From Rhodospirillaceae bacterium CCH5-H10 (GTDB taxonomy: Bacteria; Pseudomonadota; Alphaproteobacteria; Reyranellales; Reyranellaceae), in the NCBI GenBank assembly GCA_001557035.1, contig LSKJ01000741.1, positions 1 through 7,859 on the forward strand: DNA of 7,859 nucleotides, read 5' to 3'. Positions within the stretch are counted from its first letter, which is position 1, and every line of letters starts with the position of its first letter. Shown piece after piece: positions 1-6,476 of this stretch. The notes beneath the pieces are model-generated. The model was not told the origin of the DNA, did not search any database, and worked only from the letters and a program-made list of their open reading frames with translations. The position numbers were made by a program, and so were the translations under genes.

Positions 1-102
1 CTCATCCCTTGCTGCATCAATGACGCATGAGCGCCACTTCAGAGCGGAGTAACCTCCGCTCTGAAGTGGCGCTCATGCGTCATTGATGCAGCAAGGGATG
101 AG
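1..102. repeat. Perfect 49-bp inverted repeat with 4-nt loop
   Basis: Bases 1-49 are the exact reverse complement of bases 54-102, separated only by TAAC at 50-53. No mismatch was found when the arms were compared base by base. The left arm begins at the first base of the window, so it may extend further upstream. Inside each arm lies a smaller near-palindrome (TGCATCA-A-TGACGCA, 14-28). As RNA this would fold into a very stable hairpin, and as supercoiled DNA it could extrude a cruciform. It has no T-tract, so it is not a classic intrinsic terminator. It could be a structural repeat, the end of a larger palindromic element, or a fold-back assembly artefact at a contig end. Nothing in the sequence shows its function. 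Confidence 0.93.
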
Positions 103-119
103 CGCCACTGGAGTGGCGC
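98..119. repeat. Small palindrome reusing the 12-mer ATGAGCGCCACT
   Basis: The 12-mer ATGAGCGCCACT at 27-38 occurs again at 98-109, and its reverse complement is at 65-76. The 98-109 copy starts in the last five bases of the large right arm and continues beyond it. It is then mirrored by AGTGGCGC at 112-119 across a GG centre (GCGCCACT 102-109 against AGTGGCGC 112-119). The large palindrome is therefore followed by a second, overlapping palindrome built from the same word, which looks like a short palindromic array. Function is unknown. Confidence 0.75.
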
Positions 120-150
120 GCTCCGTTGATGGACTCGGGTTAACCGCTTC

Positions 151-240
151 CTGTCATCCTGAGCGCAGCGAAGGATCTCACGACCGCAAGGGAGTCCTTC
201 GGTCGATCTGTGAGGTCCTTCGCTTTGCTCAGGACGACAG
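151..240. repeat. 90-bp interspersed hairpin repeat, copy 1
   Basis: The arms 151-181 and 210-240 are imperfect inverted repeats of 31 nt with 4 mismatched positions. The 28-nt centre contains a further short inverted pair (GACCG 182-186, CGGTC 200-204). It aligns without gaps to the second copy at 3210-3299, at about 76 of 90 positions by hand count. It ends 5 bp beyond the stop codon of the minus-strand GH25 gene, so its transcript would end in this hairpin. That fits a role in termination or mRNA 3'-end protection, which is inference. Translated, the element gives peptides such as CHPERSEGS and LRFAQDD. I recall these as frequent spurious-ORF strings in diverse bacteria, so such peptides should not be annotated as proteins. 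Confidence 0.9.
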
Positions 241-245
241 TGGCG

Positions 246-1043
246 TTAACTACGCCCGCCGTTCTTCCACCAGCGGTTCAGGCTGGCGGCGTCGCCGTTG
301 TACATGTTGCGGTCGCAGTGGCCGACGCCCTCGACGTGGCGCGGTTCGCTGCCGTAGGCGAAGTTCTGCGACGTCTCGTCGGCGACGTACTGCCAGAGCG
401 TCCATTTCGACCAGGCGTTGGGCAGGCGCGGCTCCTCGCGATAGTCGGCGAGCCACAGGTCGCAGCGCGACAGGAGCGAACCCGGGACCACGGGGGCGTC
501 GAGCCGCAGGCGCTTGCGGCCGTAGACTTCGCCGTTCGCCCAGGCGGGATGGGCGTAGAGCATCGGCAGCCGACCGGTCGCCTTCTGCACCGCGCGGACG
601 AAGGCTTCGGCCTGGTCGAGCCGCATCGTGTTGCGCGGGTTGGCGTCGTTGGGCTCGAGATCGAGCGCCATCACGGTCTGCGGGCCGGGCTGGCAGGCCG
701 ACAGGAACGAGGCCGCCTGCTGCTCGCCGGAATACTGGCGCGTGCCGAAATGATAGCCGCCCCAGAGGAGACCGGCCGCCTCGGCCTGGCGGCGCCGCGA
801 CGCGTAGGACGGATCGAACCAGTCGCCGCCCTCGGTCACCTTGTGGATGACGGCCAGGATGTTGCTGCGGCGGACCGCGGCGAAGCTGGTGACCTTCACG
901 TTGTGGCTGATGTCGATGACGGCATCGAGGCCGGGCCGCGTCTGGCCCGTCGCCGAGGAGGAAGAGACGGTCGGGGTCGGTCCGCCGCAACCGGCCAGCG
1001 CCGGCAGGGCGAGGCCCGCCAGCATGCTTCTACGGGAGATCAT
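246..1043 (-). CDS. GH25-type muramidase (lysozyme), Tat-type lipoprotein
   Basis: This 265-residue protein probably cleaves the N-acetylmuramic acid to N-acetylglucosamine bond of peptidoglycan. Family 25 motifs run in order: DAVIDISH (catalytic-pocket Asp44), KVTEGGDWFDPSY (68-80), WGGYHF (94-99), ALDLEP with the acidic pair Asp128/Glu130 expected for catalysis, LYAHPAW (162-168), LWLADY (196-201), LWQY (216-219) and a closing CDRNMYNG (243-250). Length suits a single GH25 domain with no separate cell-wall-binding repeats. The N-terminus has a twin-arginine-like SRRSML (3-8), a short hydrophobic run and the lipobox LAGC, predicting a lipid-anchored Cys19. It is therefore likely exported folded and tethered to a membrane facing the periplasm. 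A candidate ribosome site AGGAA (1058-1054) overlaps the stop of the upstream gene 13 bp away, so the two are probably co-transcribed and may be translationally coupled. Whether it serves wall remodelling or attack on other bacteria cannot be decided here. Confidence 0.88.
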   Translation of the reverse strand: MISRRSMLAGLALPALAGCGGPTPTVSSSSATGQTRPGLDAVIDISHNVKVTSFAAVRRSNILAVIHKVTEGGDWFDPSYASRRRQAEAAGLLWGGYHFGTRQYSGEQQAASFLSACQPGPQTVMALDLEPNDANPRNTMRLDQAEAFVRAVQKATGRLPMLYAHPAWANGEVYGRKRLRLDAPVVPGSLLSRCDLWLADYREEPRLPNAWSKWTLWQYVADETSQNFAYGSEPRHVEGVGHCDRNMYNGDAASLNRWWKNGGRS

Positions 1044-1056
1044 CTCGGGGGAGTTC

Positions 1057-1500
1057 CTACTTGGCTTTCTTCAGCACGTTGGTGGCGGCCACCGAAACGC
1101 CCGCCCGGTTCTCCGTATAGAAGAGTTCCAGCGTGCCGTCGTCGAGCAGCGTGCCCTCGATGGCGCTGCCGCCCTGCCCGATCATGCGCACGCGCTTTCC
1201 GTCCGACCCGATGACGCCGATGACCGGCTCGGCCTTCGATTCCGAGGACAGCGTTCCCCAGAAGCGGCCCTCGTCCTGGCCGTCGATCTTCACGGTGATC
1301 TTGAGTTCGACCAGCCGGTTGCCGTCGACGATCGTCGCCGGCGACGTCACCGGGAAGTGAGCCGGCAGGCCGCTCACGATGCTCCTGTTCGTCCCCGTCC
1401 AGGTGCCCGTCATGTCGACGGCGGCCGGCTGCGCGTGCGCGAGGCCGGCGGCGCAGGCGAGCGAGAGGCCGAGGGGAAGCAGGAGGGAGACACCGCGCAT
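1057..1500 (-). CDS. Secreted 147-residue protein of unknown function
   Basis: I do not recognise this family. From the Met at 1500 the protein has a standard Sec signal peptide: Arg2, a Leu/Ala-rich core at 4-20 and a likely cut after AHA (residues 21-23). That leaves about 124 mature residues. The mature part opens with GTWTGTNRSIVSG, alternates hydrophobic and polar residues, and contains several Gly/Asp turns (DGQDEGRFWG, DDGTLELFY). This suggests an all-beta fold, perhaps a small barrel. It has one cysteine, in the signal peptide. A start 14 codons upstream (1542) is open, but 1500 is preferred because it gives the clean signal peptide and has AAGGA seven bases before it. It is the first gene of a two-gene unit with the GH25 muramidase, so a periplasmic accessory, binding or modulating role is possible but speculative. 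Confidence 0.8.
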   Translation of the reverse strand: MRGVSLLLPLGLSLACAAGLAHAQPAAVDMTGTWTGTNRSIVSGLPAHFPVTSPATIVDGNRLVELKITVKIDGQDEGRFWGTLSSESKAEPVIGVIGSDGKRVRMIGQGGSAIEGTLLDDGTLELFYTENRAGVSVAATNVLKKAK

Positions 1501-1580
1501 GGTTTTTTCCTTCGGGGTTGTCGGGGGCGCCATCATGCCCAAACATCGGCCCGCGTAAAGCCGGGCCGTCGTCGCGGCAG

Positions 1581-1609
1581 TCGACAGGCGTTAACCCGCG
1601 CGGGATACT
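1581..1609 (+). promoter_or_regulatory. Candidate sigma-70-type promoter for the GMC oxidoreductase
   Basis: TCGACA at 1581-1586 matches TTGACA at 5 of 6 positions, and GATACT at 1604-1609 matches TATAAT at 4 of 6, with a 17-bp spacer. Transcription would be expected to begin about seven bases after the -10 box, at or within a base or two of the ATG at 1617. This fits the absence of a convincing Shine-Dalgarno sequence before that ATG. Prediction is by eye in a GC-rich genome, so chance matches are possible. Confidence 0.4.
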
Positions 1610-1616
1610 TGGCGCA

Positions 1617-3221
1617 ATGGAATACGACTTCATCGTGGTCGGCGCCGGTTCGGCGGGCGCCGTCGTTGCCAACCGGCTGTCGGCCGACCCGAAGAACAAG
1701 GTGCTGCTGCTGGAGGCCGGACCCGCCGACCATCCGTGGACGCGCATCCCGGTCGGCTATTCCCGGCTGATCGCCAATCCGACGGTCAACTGGCTCTACA
1801 GTTCCGAGCCCGAGGCCAGCACCAACGGCCGCCGCATCCCGGTGCCGCGCGGCAAGCTGCTGGGCGGCTCCAGCGCCATCAACGGTCTCGCCTTCGTGCG
1901 CGGCCAGGCGCAGGACTTCGACACCTGGGCGCAGATGGGCAACCAGGGCTGGGCCTACGAGGACGTGCTCCCCTTCTTCAAGCGCATGGAAAGCTACGAG
2001 GAAGGCGACGAGCGCTTTCGCGGCCGCGGCGGTCCCTTGCGCGTGACCAACCCGCCGCCGCTCAATCCGCTCTATGCGACGGTGATCAGGGCGGCCGGCG
2101 AAGTCGGCATCCGCCACAACCCGGACTACAACGGCGCGAGCCAGGACGGCATCGCCATGAGCCAGGCCACGATCGCCTCGGGCTGGCGCATGAGCACCGC
2201 GCGCTGCTATCTCGATCCCGCCCGCAAGCGTCCCAATCTTCGGATCGTGACCGGCGCGCTCGCCTCCTCGCTGATGGTCGACGGCAAGCGCTGCACCGGT
2301 GTCCGCTACCGTATCGGCGACGCCTCGCACGAGGCCCGGGCCACGCGCGAAGTCGTCGTGAGCGGCGGATCGATCAACTCGCCGCAGCTCCTCGAACTGT
2401 CGGGCATCGGCCAGCCCGACCGGCTGCGCGCGCTCGGTCTCGAGGTCCGTCATGCCCTGCCGGGCGTCGGCGAGAACCTGCGCGACCATTATGCGCCGCG
2501 CACGCGCTGGACCATCGGCACGAAGGGCGTGACCTTCAACGATCGCGGCCGCGGCCTCGGCCTCGTCAACCAGGCGCTACGCTGGGTGCTCAGGCAGGAC
2601 AGTCTTCTCTCGATGGTCGGCGCGCCGCTGCGTGCCTTCGTGCGCTCGCGCGAGGGGCTCGCCGCACCGGACCTGCTGCTGGGCTGGGTCCCGATGTTCA
2701 CCGAAGCTGGCCCGCGCGGCCCGCGCATCGCGCGCCAGTCGGGCGTCTCCTGCTACGCCCATCCGATGCGGCCCGAGAGCAAGGGCCACATCCACATCGT
2801 CTCCGCCGATGCCCGCCAGGCGCCGGAGATCCGCTTCAATTTCCTGTCGGCACCGGTCGACGGCGAACTCACCGTGCGCGCCGTGCGCATCGCCCGCGCC
2901 ATCATGACGGCACCGGCGATGGCGCCGCTACAGGTGGCGGAGATCGCGCCCGGCCCCGGCGGCAATTCCGACGACGAGATCCTCGACTGGGTGAAGCGCG
3001 CCGCCGAGACGACCTATCACCCCGTGGGCACCTGCAAGATGGGTTTCGACGCGATGTCCGTCGTCGATTCAAGGCTGCGCGTACACGGCATCGAAGGCCT
3101 GCGCATCGCCGACGCCTCGATCATGCCGACCCTCACCTCGGGCAACACCAACGCGCCTTCCATCATGATCGGCGAGAAGGCGGCGGACATGGTGTTGCAG
3201 GACACAACTTTGTCATCCTGA
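1617..3221 (+). CDS. GMC-family FAD-dependent oxidoreductase (choline/alcohol dehydrogenase-like)
   Basis: This 534-residue flavoenzyme would oxidise an alcohol to an aldehyde or ketone with bound FAD. The substrate cannot be told from sequence. Seen in order: the FAD-binding VVGAGSAGAVVANRL (7-21) with LLLEAG (30-35); the first GMC signature around GKLLGGSSAINGLAFVRG (79-96); the second signature SGGSINSPQLLELSGIG (249-265); and the catalytic YHPVGTCKMG with His468. Downstream TSGNTNAPSIMIGEKAADM (508-526) places Asn512 44 residues after His468, the spacing of the His/Asn pair in choline oxidase. Length is normal for the family and no signal peptide is seen, so it is likely cytoplasmic. The start at 1617 is chosen because the Rossmann strand begins at once; an in-frame ATG at 1518 would add 33 residues unlike the family. 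The last residues LSS and the stop are encoded by the hairpin repeat that begins at 3210. BetA-like and glucose-methanol-choline subfamilies remain alternatives. Confidence 0.93.
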   Translation: MEYDFIVVGAGSAGAVVANRLSADPKNKVLLLEAGPADHPWTRIPVGYSRLIANPTVNWLYSSEPEASTNGRRIPVPRGKLLGGSSAINGLAFVRGQAQDFDTWAQMGNQGWAYEDVLPFFKRMESYEEGDERFRGRGGPLRVTNPPPLNPLYATVIRAAGEVGIRHNPDYNGASQDGIAMSQATIASGWRMSTARCYLDPARKRPNLRIVTGALASSLMVDGKRCTGVRYRIGDASHEARATREVVVSGGSINSPQLLELSGIGQPDRLRALGLEVRHALPGVGENLRDHYAPRTRWTIGTKGVTFNDRGRGLGLVNQALRWVLRQDSLLSMVGAPLRAFVRSREGLAAPDLLLGWVPMFTEAGPRGPRIARQSGVSCYAHPMRPESKGHIHIVSADARQAPEIRFNFLSAPVDGELTVRAVRIARAIMTAPAMAPLQVAEIAPGPGGNSDDEILDWVKRAAETTYHPVGTCKMGFDAMSVVDSRLRVHGIEGLRIADASIMPTLTSGNTNAPSIMIGEKAADMVLQDTTLSS

Positions 3222-3299
3222 GCGAAGCGAAGGATCTCACATTCGCCAAGGAGTCCGTTGGTCGTTCTGCCAGGTCCTTCGCATCGCTCAGGACGACAG
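3210..3299. repeat. 90-bp interspersed hairpin repeat, copy 2 (between convergent genes)
   Basis: The arms 3210-3240 and 3269-3299 are imperfect inverted repeats around a 28-nt centre. The layout and length equal those of copy 1 at 151-240. Left arms match at 29 of 31 positions, right arms at 27 of 31, and centres at 20 of 28. The element fills almost all of the space between the oxidoreductase stop (3221) and the adaptor-gene stop (3304), and it overlaps the oxidoreductase reading frame by 12 nt. Both strands' transcripts would end in this stem, so it may serve as a bidirectional terminator or 3'-end stabiliser. That is inferred from position, as there is no T-tract. Confidence 0.92.
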
Positions 3300-3303
3300 G
3301 AAC

Positions 3304-4608
3304 TCACCGTCCGCGGAACGCTCGCGCGAGCTGGTCGGTGAGCGGCTTCACGAGGAACGAGGCGACGGTGCGCGGCGTGGTCTGGATGAAGGCCTCGACC
3401 GGCATGCCGGCCAGGAGCTGCAGGCCCTGCAGGCTGGCCATTCCGCTTTCGGCGACGCGGATGCGCACCGAATAATAAGGCTCGGTCGCCTTGTCCTCCT
3501 GCGTGACGTCGGCGCCGATATGGATGACCTCGCCGTCGACTTCCGGCGTCGTGCGCTGGTTGAAGGCGGCGAAACGCAGCACGGCGTGCTGGCCGATATG
3601 GATCTGGTCGATGTCCTGTGGCGCCACCTTGGCGTCGACGATCAGCGAGTCCGAGTCCGGCACGATCAGCATGAGCGGTTCGCCGGCCTGGACGACACCG
3701 CCGACTGTGTGGACGTTGCGCTGGAACACCCTGCCGGCTTGCGGCGACACGAGATCGATGCGCTTGAGCTGATCGTCGGCCGATATGCGGCGCTCGGTCA
3801 TCTCGGACTTCTTGGCGCGGATCTCGGCCAGCTCCTTGCCGACCTCGGTGCTGAGGTCCTGGTCGATCTGGTGGATCTTCAGTTCCAACTCGGCGATGCG
3901 GCCGCGATTCTGCGCCAGCGAGGCGATGAGCGCCGACCGCTCGCCTTCCATCCGGGCCGAGTCGCGCTCCAGCTGCGTGACGCGGCTGATCGGCACGAGG
4001 TTCTGCTTCCAGAGCGTGCGGACACCATCCAGTTCCTGCGCGAGCAGCTTCAGTTCCTTGCCCTTGGCGGCTTCCTGCGCCTGGATGCCTTCGATCTGCA
4101 GGTTGAGCTGCTGGATCTGCTCGCGCAGCTGGGCCTTCTGGCCGTCGCGCGCCGTGCGACGCATCTCGAACAGTTTCTGCTCGCCGCTCATCAGGCGCGC
4201 GACCTCGGGATCTTTCGCACGCGAGGTCAGCTCGGGCGGAAACTCGACCGACTTGTCGTTGTCGCGCTCCGCCTCGAAGCGCGCCTGGCGGGCTGCCATC
4301 TCCTCGAGCGCCTTGGTGACGATGCCGAGATTGGCCTTGGCCTGGGTGCCGTCGAGCCGGACGACCACGTCGCCCTGCTTCACCCGGTCGCCTTCCTTGA
4401 CGAGCAGCTCGCCGACGACGCCGCCGGTCGGGTGCTGGATCTTCTTCACATTGGTGTCGACGACGAGCTTGCCGGGCGCGATCACCGCGCCGGACAGTTG
4501 GGTCGTGGCGGCCCACCCTCCGACCCCGAAGACGAGGACGAAGCAGGCGGCCATGCCGATCACGAGAGGGCGGCGCGTCAGCGCCGGGATGGAAACGGTG
4601 GGCTTCAT
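3304..4608 (-). CDS. Type I secretion periplasmic adaptor (HlyD/PrtE family membrane fusion protein)
   Basis: This 434-residue protein should link the inner-membrane ABC exporter to a TolC-like outer-membrane channel. One membrane segment lies at about 14-34 after a short cytoplasmic tail. The periplasmic part starts with a lipoyl-type half-motif (43-85, including GKLVVDTNVKKIQHPTGGVV). A long charged, heptad-rich coiled coil follows (about 95-275, rich in Gln, Glu, Leu and Arg). The second lipoyl half comes next (LVSPQAGRVFQRNVHTVGGVV, 286-306), with GEPLMLIVPDSD, then a beta domain (322-410) and a short tail. Length and order match PrtE/HlyD adaptors. Its ATG overlaps the stop of the exporter gene by 4 bp (ATGA). 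AGGGAG, five bases before the ATG, lies inside the exporter's last codons, which indicates translational coupling. No outer-membrane channel gene is in the window. Confidence 0.95.
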   Translation of the reverse strand: MKPTVSIPALTRRPLVIGMAACFVLVFGVGGWAATTQLSGAVIAPGKLVVDTNVKKIQHPTGGVVGELLVKEGDRVKQGDVVVRLDGTQAKANLGIVTKALEEMAARQARFEAERDNDKSVEFPPELTSRAKDPEVARLMSGEQKLFEMRRTARDGQKAQLREQIQQLNLQIEGIQAQEAAKGKELKLLAQELDGVRTLWKQNLVPISRVTQLERDSARMEGERSALIASLAQNRGRIAELELKIHQIDQDLSTEVGKELAEIRAKKSEMTERRISADDQLKRIDLVSPQAGRVFQRNVHTVGGVVQAGEPLMLIVPDSDSLIVDAKVAPQDIDQIHIGQHAVLRFAAFNQRTTPEVDGEVIHIGADVTQEDKATEPYYSVRIRVAESGMASLQGLQLLAGMPVEAFIQTTPRTVASFLVKPLTDQLARAFRGR

Positions 4609-6425
4609 GACGGCTCCCTGGCGCGCACGATGGGCGCCACCGGACCCAGCGTGGCCCGCAATGGTGTCGGCGGTGCCGCTCCGCCCGGGGCACCCGGCGC
4701 GCCCGGCGGCGAGCCGGGCTGAGGACCGGCAGCCTTCAGCGTCTCGCGCAGGACGGCATCCTTCGGTCCGAAGGCCTGCTGCCGGCCGGCCCGCATGACC
4801 AGAAGCTGGTCGACGGCGGCGAGCGCGCTGGGGCGATGGGCGATCACGATGGCGATGCCGCCTCGCGCCCGCACCGACATGATCGCCTTGGTCAGCGCCT
4901 CCTCGCCGTCATGGTCGAGGCTGGAATTGGGCTCGTCGAGCACCACGAGGAACGGTTCTCCGTAGAGCGCGCGCGCCAGTCCGACGCGCTGGCGCTGCCC
5001 GGTCGAGAGGGCGGTGCCGCTCTCGCCCATCTCGGTTTCGTAGCCGTTGGGCAGGCCGAGGATCATCTCGTGCACGCCGGCCGCCTGGGCCGCCGCGATC
5101 ACCTTCTTGGCGTCGGGCTCCGGCTCGAGGCGGGCGATGTTCTGGGCGACCGTGCCGGCGAACAGCTCCATGTCCTGCGGCAGGTAGCCGATATGCTCGC
5201 CGAGGGCTTCGGACGACCACTGATCGAGCGTAGCGCCATCGATCCGGACCTTGCCGGCCACCGGTCGCCACACGCCCACCAGGGTCCGGGCCAGCGAGGA
5301 CTTGCCCGAGGCGCTGGGGCCGATGATGCCCAGCCCCTGCCCCGCCTTCAGGGAGAATGCAATATCGCGCGCCACCAGCGTATTGACGCCCGGGGGCGCC
5401 ACGCTCACGGCCTCGACGGCCAGGGTGGCCTTGGGCTTGGGCAGCGCCATGACCTCGCGATCGTCCGGAATGCGGGCCAGCAGGTTGTTCAGCCGGTGCC
5501 AGCTCTGGCGGGCCGCGACGAAGACGCGCCACTGGGCGATCACCTGCTCCACCGGCGCCAGGGCGCGGGCCGACAGGATGGAGCCGGCGATGATGATGCC
5601 GGCCGTCGCCTGCCCCTTGATTACGAGATAGGCACCGACCGCCAGCACCGCCGACTGCAGCGCCATGCGGAGCGCCCGCGAGAAGCTGCCCATGCCGCCG
5701 GTGATGTCGCCGGCCCGCTGATGGGCGCTCACGTAGCGGCGCCCGTAGTCCGCCCACTGATGGGCGAACCGGCCGACCATGCCCATCGCATGCAGCACCT
5801 CTGAATTGCGCCGGCTGGCCTCGGCCAGGCCGTTTCGCTTGCTGGAGAGCGACGAAACCTCGATCGAGGGCTGGCGAACCTTGACCTCGGTGAGGAAGGT
5901 GATGACGACCAGGATCAGGGCGCCGACCGTCGCCGTCAGCCCGATCAGCGGGTGGAACAGGTAGCAGATGCCGAGGTAGAGCGGCATCCAGGGCAGATCG
6001 AACAAGGCCGGCGGGCCGCCGCCGGCCATGAACGTCCTGATGGCGTCGAGGTCGCGGACCGGCTCGAAGCCGTTCATCTGCGGCGCGCGCAGCGGCAGCT
6101 TCACCAGCAGATGGTAGATTCGGCGGTCCAGCGCCTCGCTGAACCCGCCGGCGATCCGGATCAGGACCCGGTTGCGGACGATGTCCAGCACCGCCTGGAA
6201 ACCGTAGAGGCCCAGCGCCAGCACGCACAGTGCGACCAGGGTCGGAACGCTGCGGCTCGGCAGCACGCGGTCGTAGACCTGCAGCATGAAGAACGAGCCG
6301 GTGAGATACAGGACGTTCAGCACGGCTGTAAAGACAGCGACGCCCAGATAGGAAGAGCGGCAAGACCTGAGCGTTTCCGCCAGCTCGGTGCGTGGCGATC
6401 CGGCAGGAGATGGGGCCTGCGCCAT
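4605..6425 (-). CDS. Type I secretion permease/ATPase (PrtD family ABC exporter)
   Basis: This 606-residue half-transporter would dimerise in the inner membrane and power export of an unfolded substrate in one step. The N-terminus is short and lacks a C39 peptidase domain, as in PrtD-type exporters of RTX proteins. Membrane segments appear near 27-48, 62-83, 147-180 (two) and 253-285. The nucleotide-binding domain shows Walker A GPSASGKSS (369-377, Lys375), Q-loop YLPQD (414-418), signature LSTGQRQRVGLARAL (473-487), Walker B FLVVLDEP (492-499, Glu498) and the switch His530. The signature reads LSTGQ rather than LSGGQ, a variation tolerated in this subfamily. Residues about 567-606 form a Pro/Gly/Ala-rich tail beyond the ATPase core with no recognised domain. 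It is the first gene of an operon with the adaptor. AAGGGA (6441-6436) lies 10 bases before the ATG, just downstream of a stem-loop. No Ca-binding RTX repeat protein is present nearby, so the cargo is unknown. Confidence 0.95.
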   Translation of the reverse strand: MAQAPSPAGSPRTELAETLRSCRSSYLGVAVFTAVLNVLYLTGSFFMLQVYDRVLPSRSVPTLVALCVLALGLYGFQAVLDIVRNRVLIRIAGGFSEALDRRIYHLLVKLPLRAPQMNGFEPVRDLDAIRTFMAGGGPPALFDLPWMPLYLGICYLFHPLIGLTATVGALILVVITFLTEVKVRQPSIEVSSLSSKRNGLAEASRRNSEVLHAMGMVGRFAHQWADYGRRYVSAHQRAGDITGGMGSFSRALRMALQSAVLAVGAYLVIKGQATAGIIIAGSILSARALAPVEQVIAQWRVFVAARQSWHRLNNLLARIPDDREVMALPKPKATLAVEAVSVAPPGVNTLVARDIAFSLKAGQGLGIIGPSASGKSSLARTLVGVWRPVAGKVRIDGATLDQWSSEALGEHIGYLPQDMELFAGTVAQNIARLEPEPDAKKVIAAAQAAGVHEMILGLPNGYETEMGESGTALSTGQRQRVGLARALYGEPFLVVLDEPNSSLDHDGEEALTKAIMSVRARGGIAIVIAHRPSALAAVDQLLVMRAGRQQAFGPKDAVLRETLKAAGPQPGSPPGAPGAPGGAAPPTPLRATLGPVAPIVRAREPS

Positions 6426-6442
6426 TCTCGTATGATCCCTTG

Positions 6443-6476
6443 TCGGCAGCCCGGCCGTCCCCGGACGGCGAGCCGA
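6443..6476 (-). promoter_or_regulatory. Stem-loop in the leader of the type I secretion operon
   Basis: GCCGTC (6454-6459) pairs with GACGGC (6464-6469) around a 4-nt loop. An outer stem TCGGC/GCCGA (6443-6447 with 6472-6476) closes below it across an uneven internal loop. In the operon's mRNA the stem ends one base before the AAGGGA ribosome site (6441-6436). It could therefore influence ribosome access or protect the 5' end. No T-tract follows, so attenuation by termination is unlikely. Short GC-rich stems are common in such genomes, so a functional role is only inferred. Confidence 0.4.

Noticed and set aside
1..245. CRISPR array or tRNA in the left-end repeat region
   Set aside because: The repeats are inverted arms rather than equal direct repeats with unique spacers, and no cloverleaf or anticodon arm is present.
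83..850. Plus-strand frame starting inside the large palindrome, with CHPERSEGS and LRFAQDD peptides
   Set aside because: The first part translates the repeats and the rest is an Arg/Ser-rich shadow of the GH25 gene.
210..1214. Long plus-strand open frame opposite the GH25 and small secreted genes
   Set aside because: It is antisense to two genes with clear family motifs or a signal peptide, has no recognisable domain, and starts inside the hairpin repeat. Long antisense frames are expected at this GC content.
1518..1616. 33-codon N-terminal extension of the GMC oxidoreductase from the ATG at 1518
   Set aside because: GMC proteins begin close to the FAD-binding strand, as from 1617; the extension is Gly/Pro/Ser-rich and covers the divergent promoter region.
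1736..3475. 579-codon plus-strand frame overlapping the GMC gene
   Set aside because: Wrong-frame shadow: Arg/Pro/His-rich with no domains, running through the 90-bp repeat (ILSEAKDL peptide).
3017..4693. 558-codon minus-strand frame over the adaptor gene
   Set aside because: Shadow of the HlyD-family frame. The real frame at 3304-4608 has the membrane segment, lipoyl halves and coiled coil; this one is Arg-rich and ends through the repeat.
3520..5804. Plus-strand frames of several hundred codons opposite the secretion genes
   Set aside because: They mirror the codon periodicity of the real minus-strand genes, lack family motifs and have no plausible start context.
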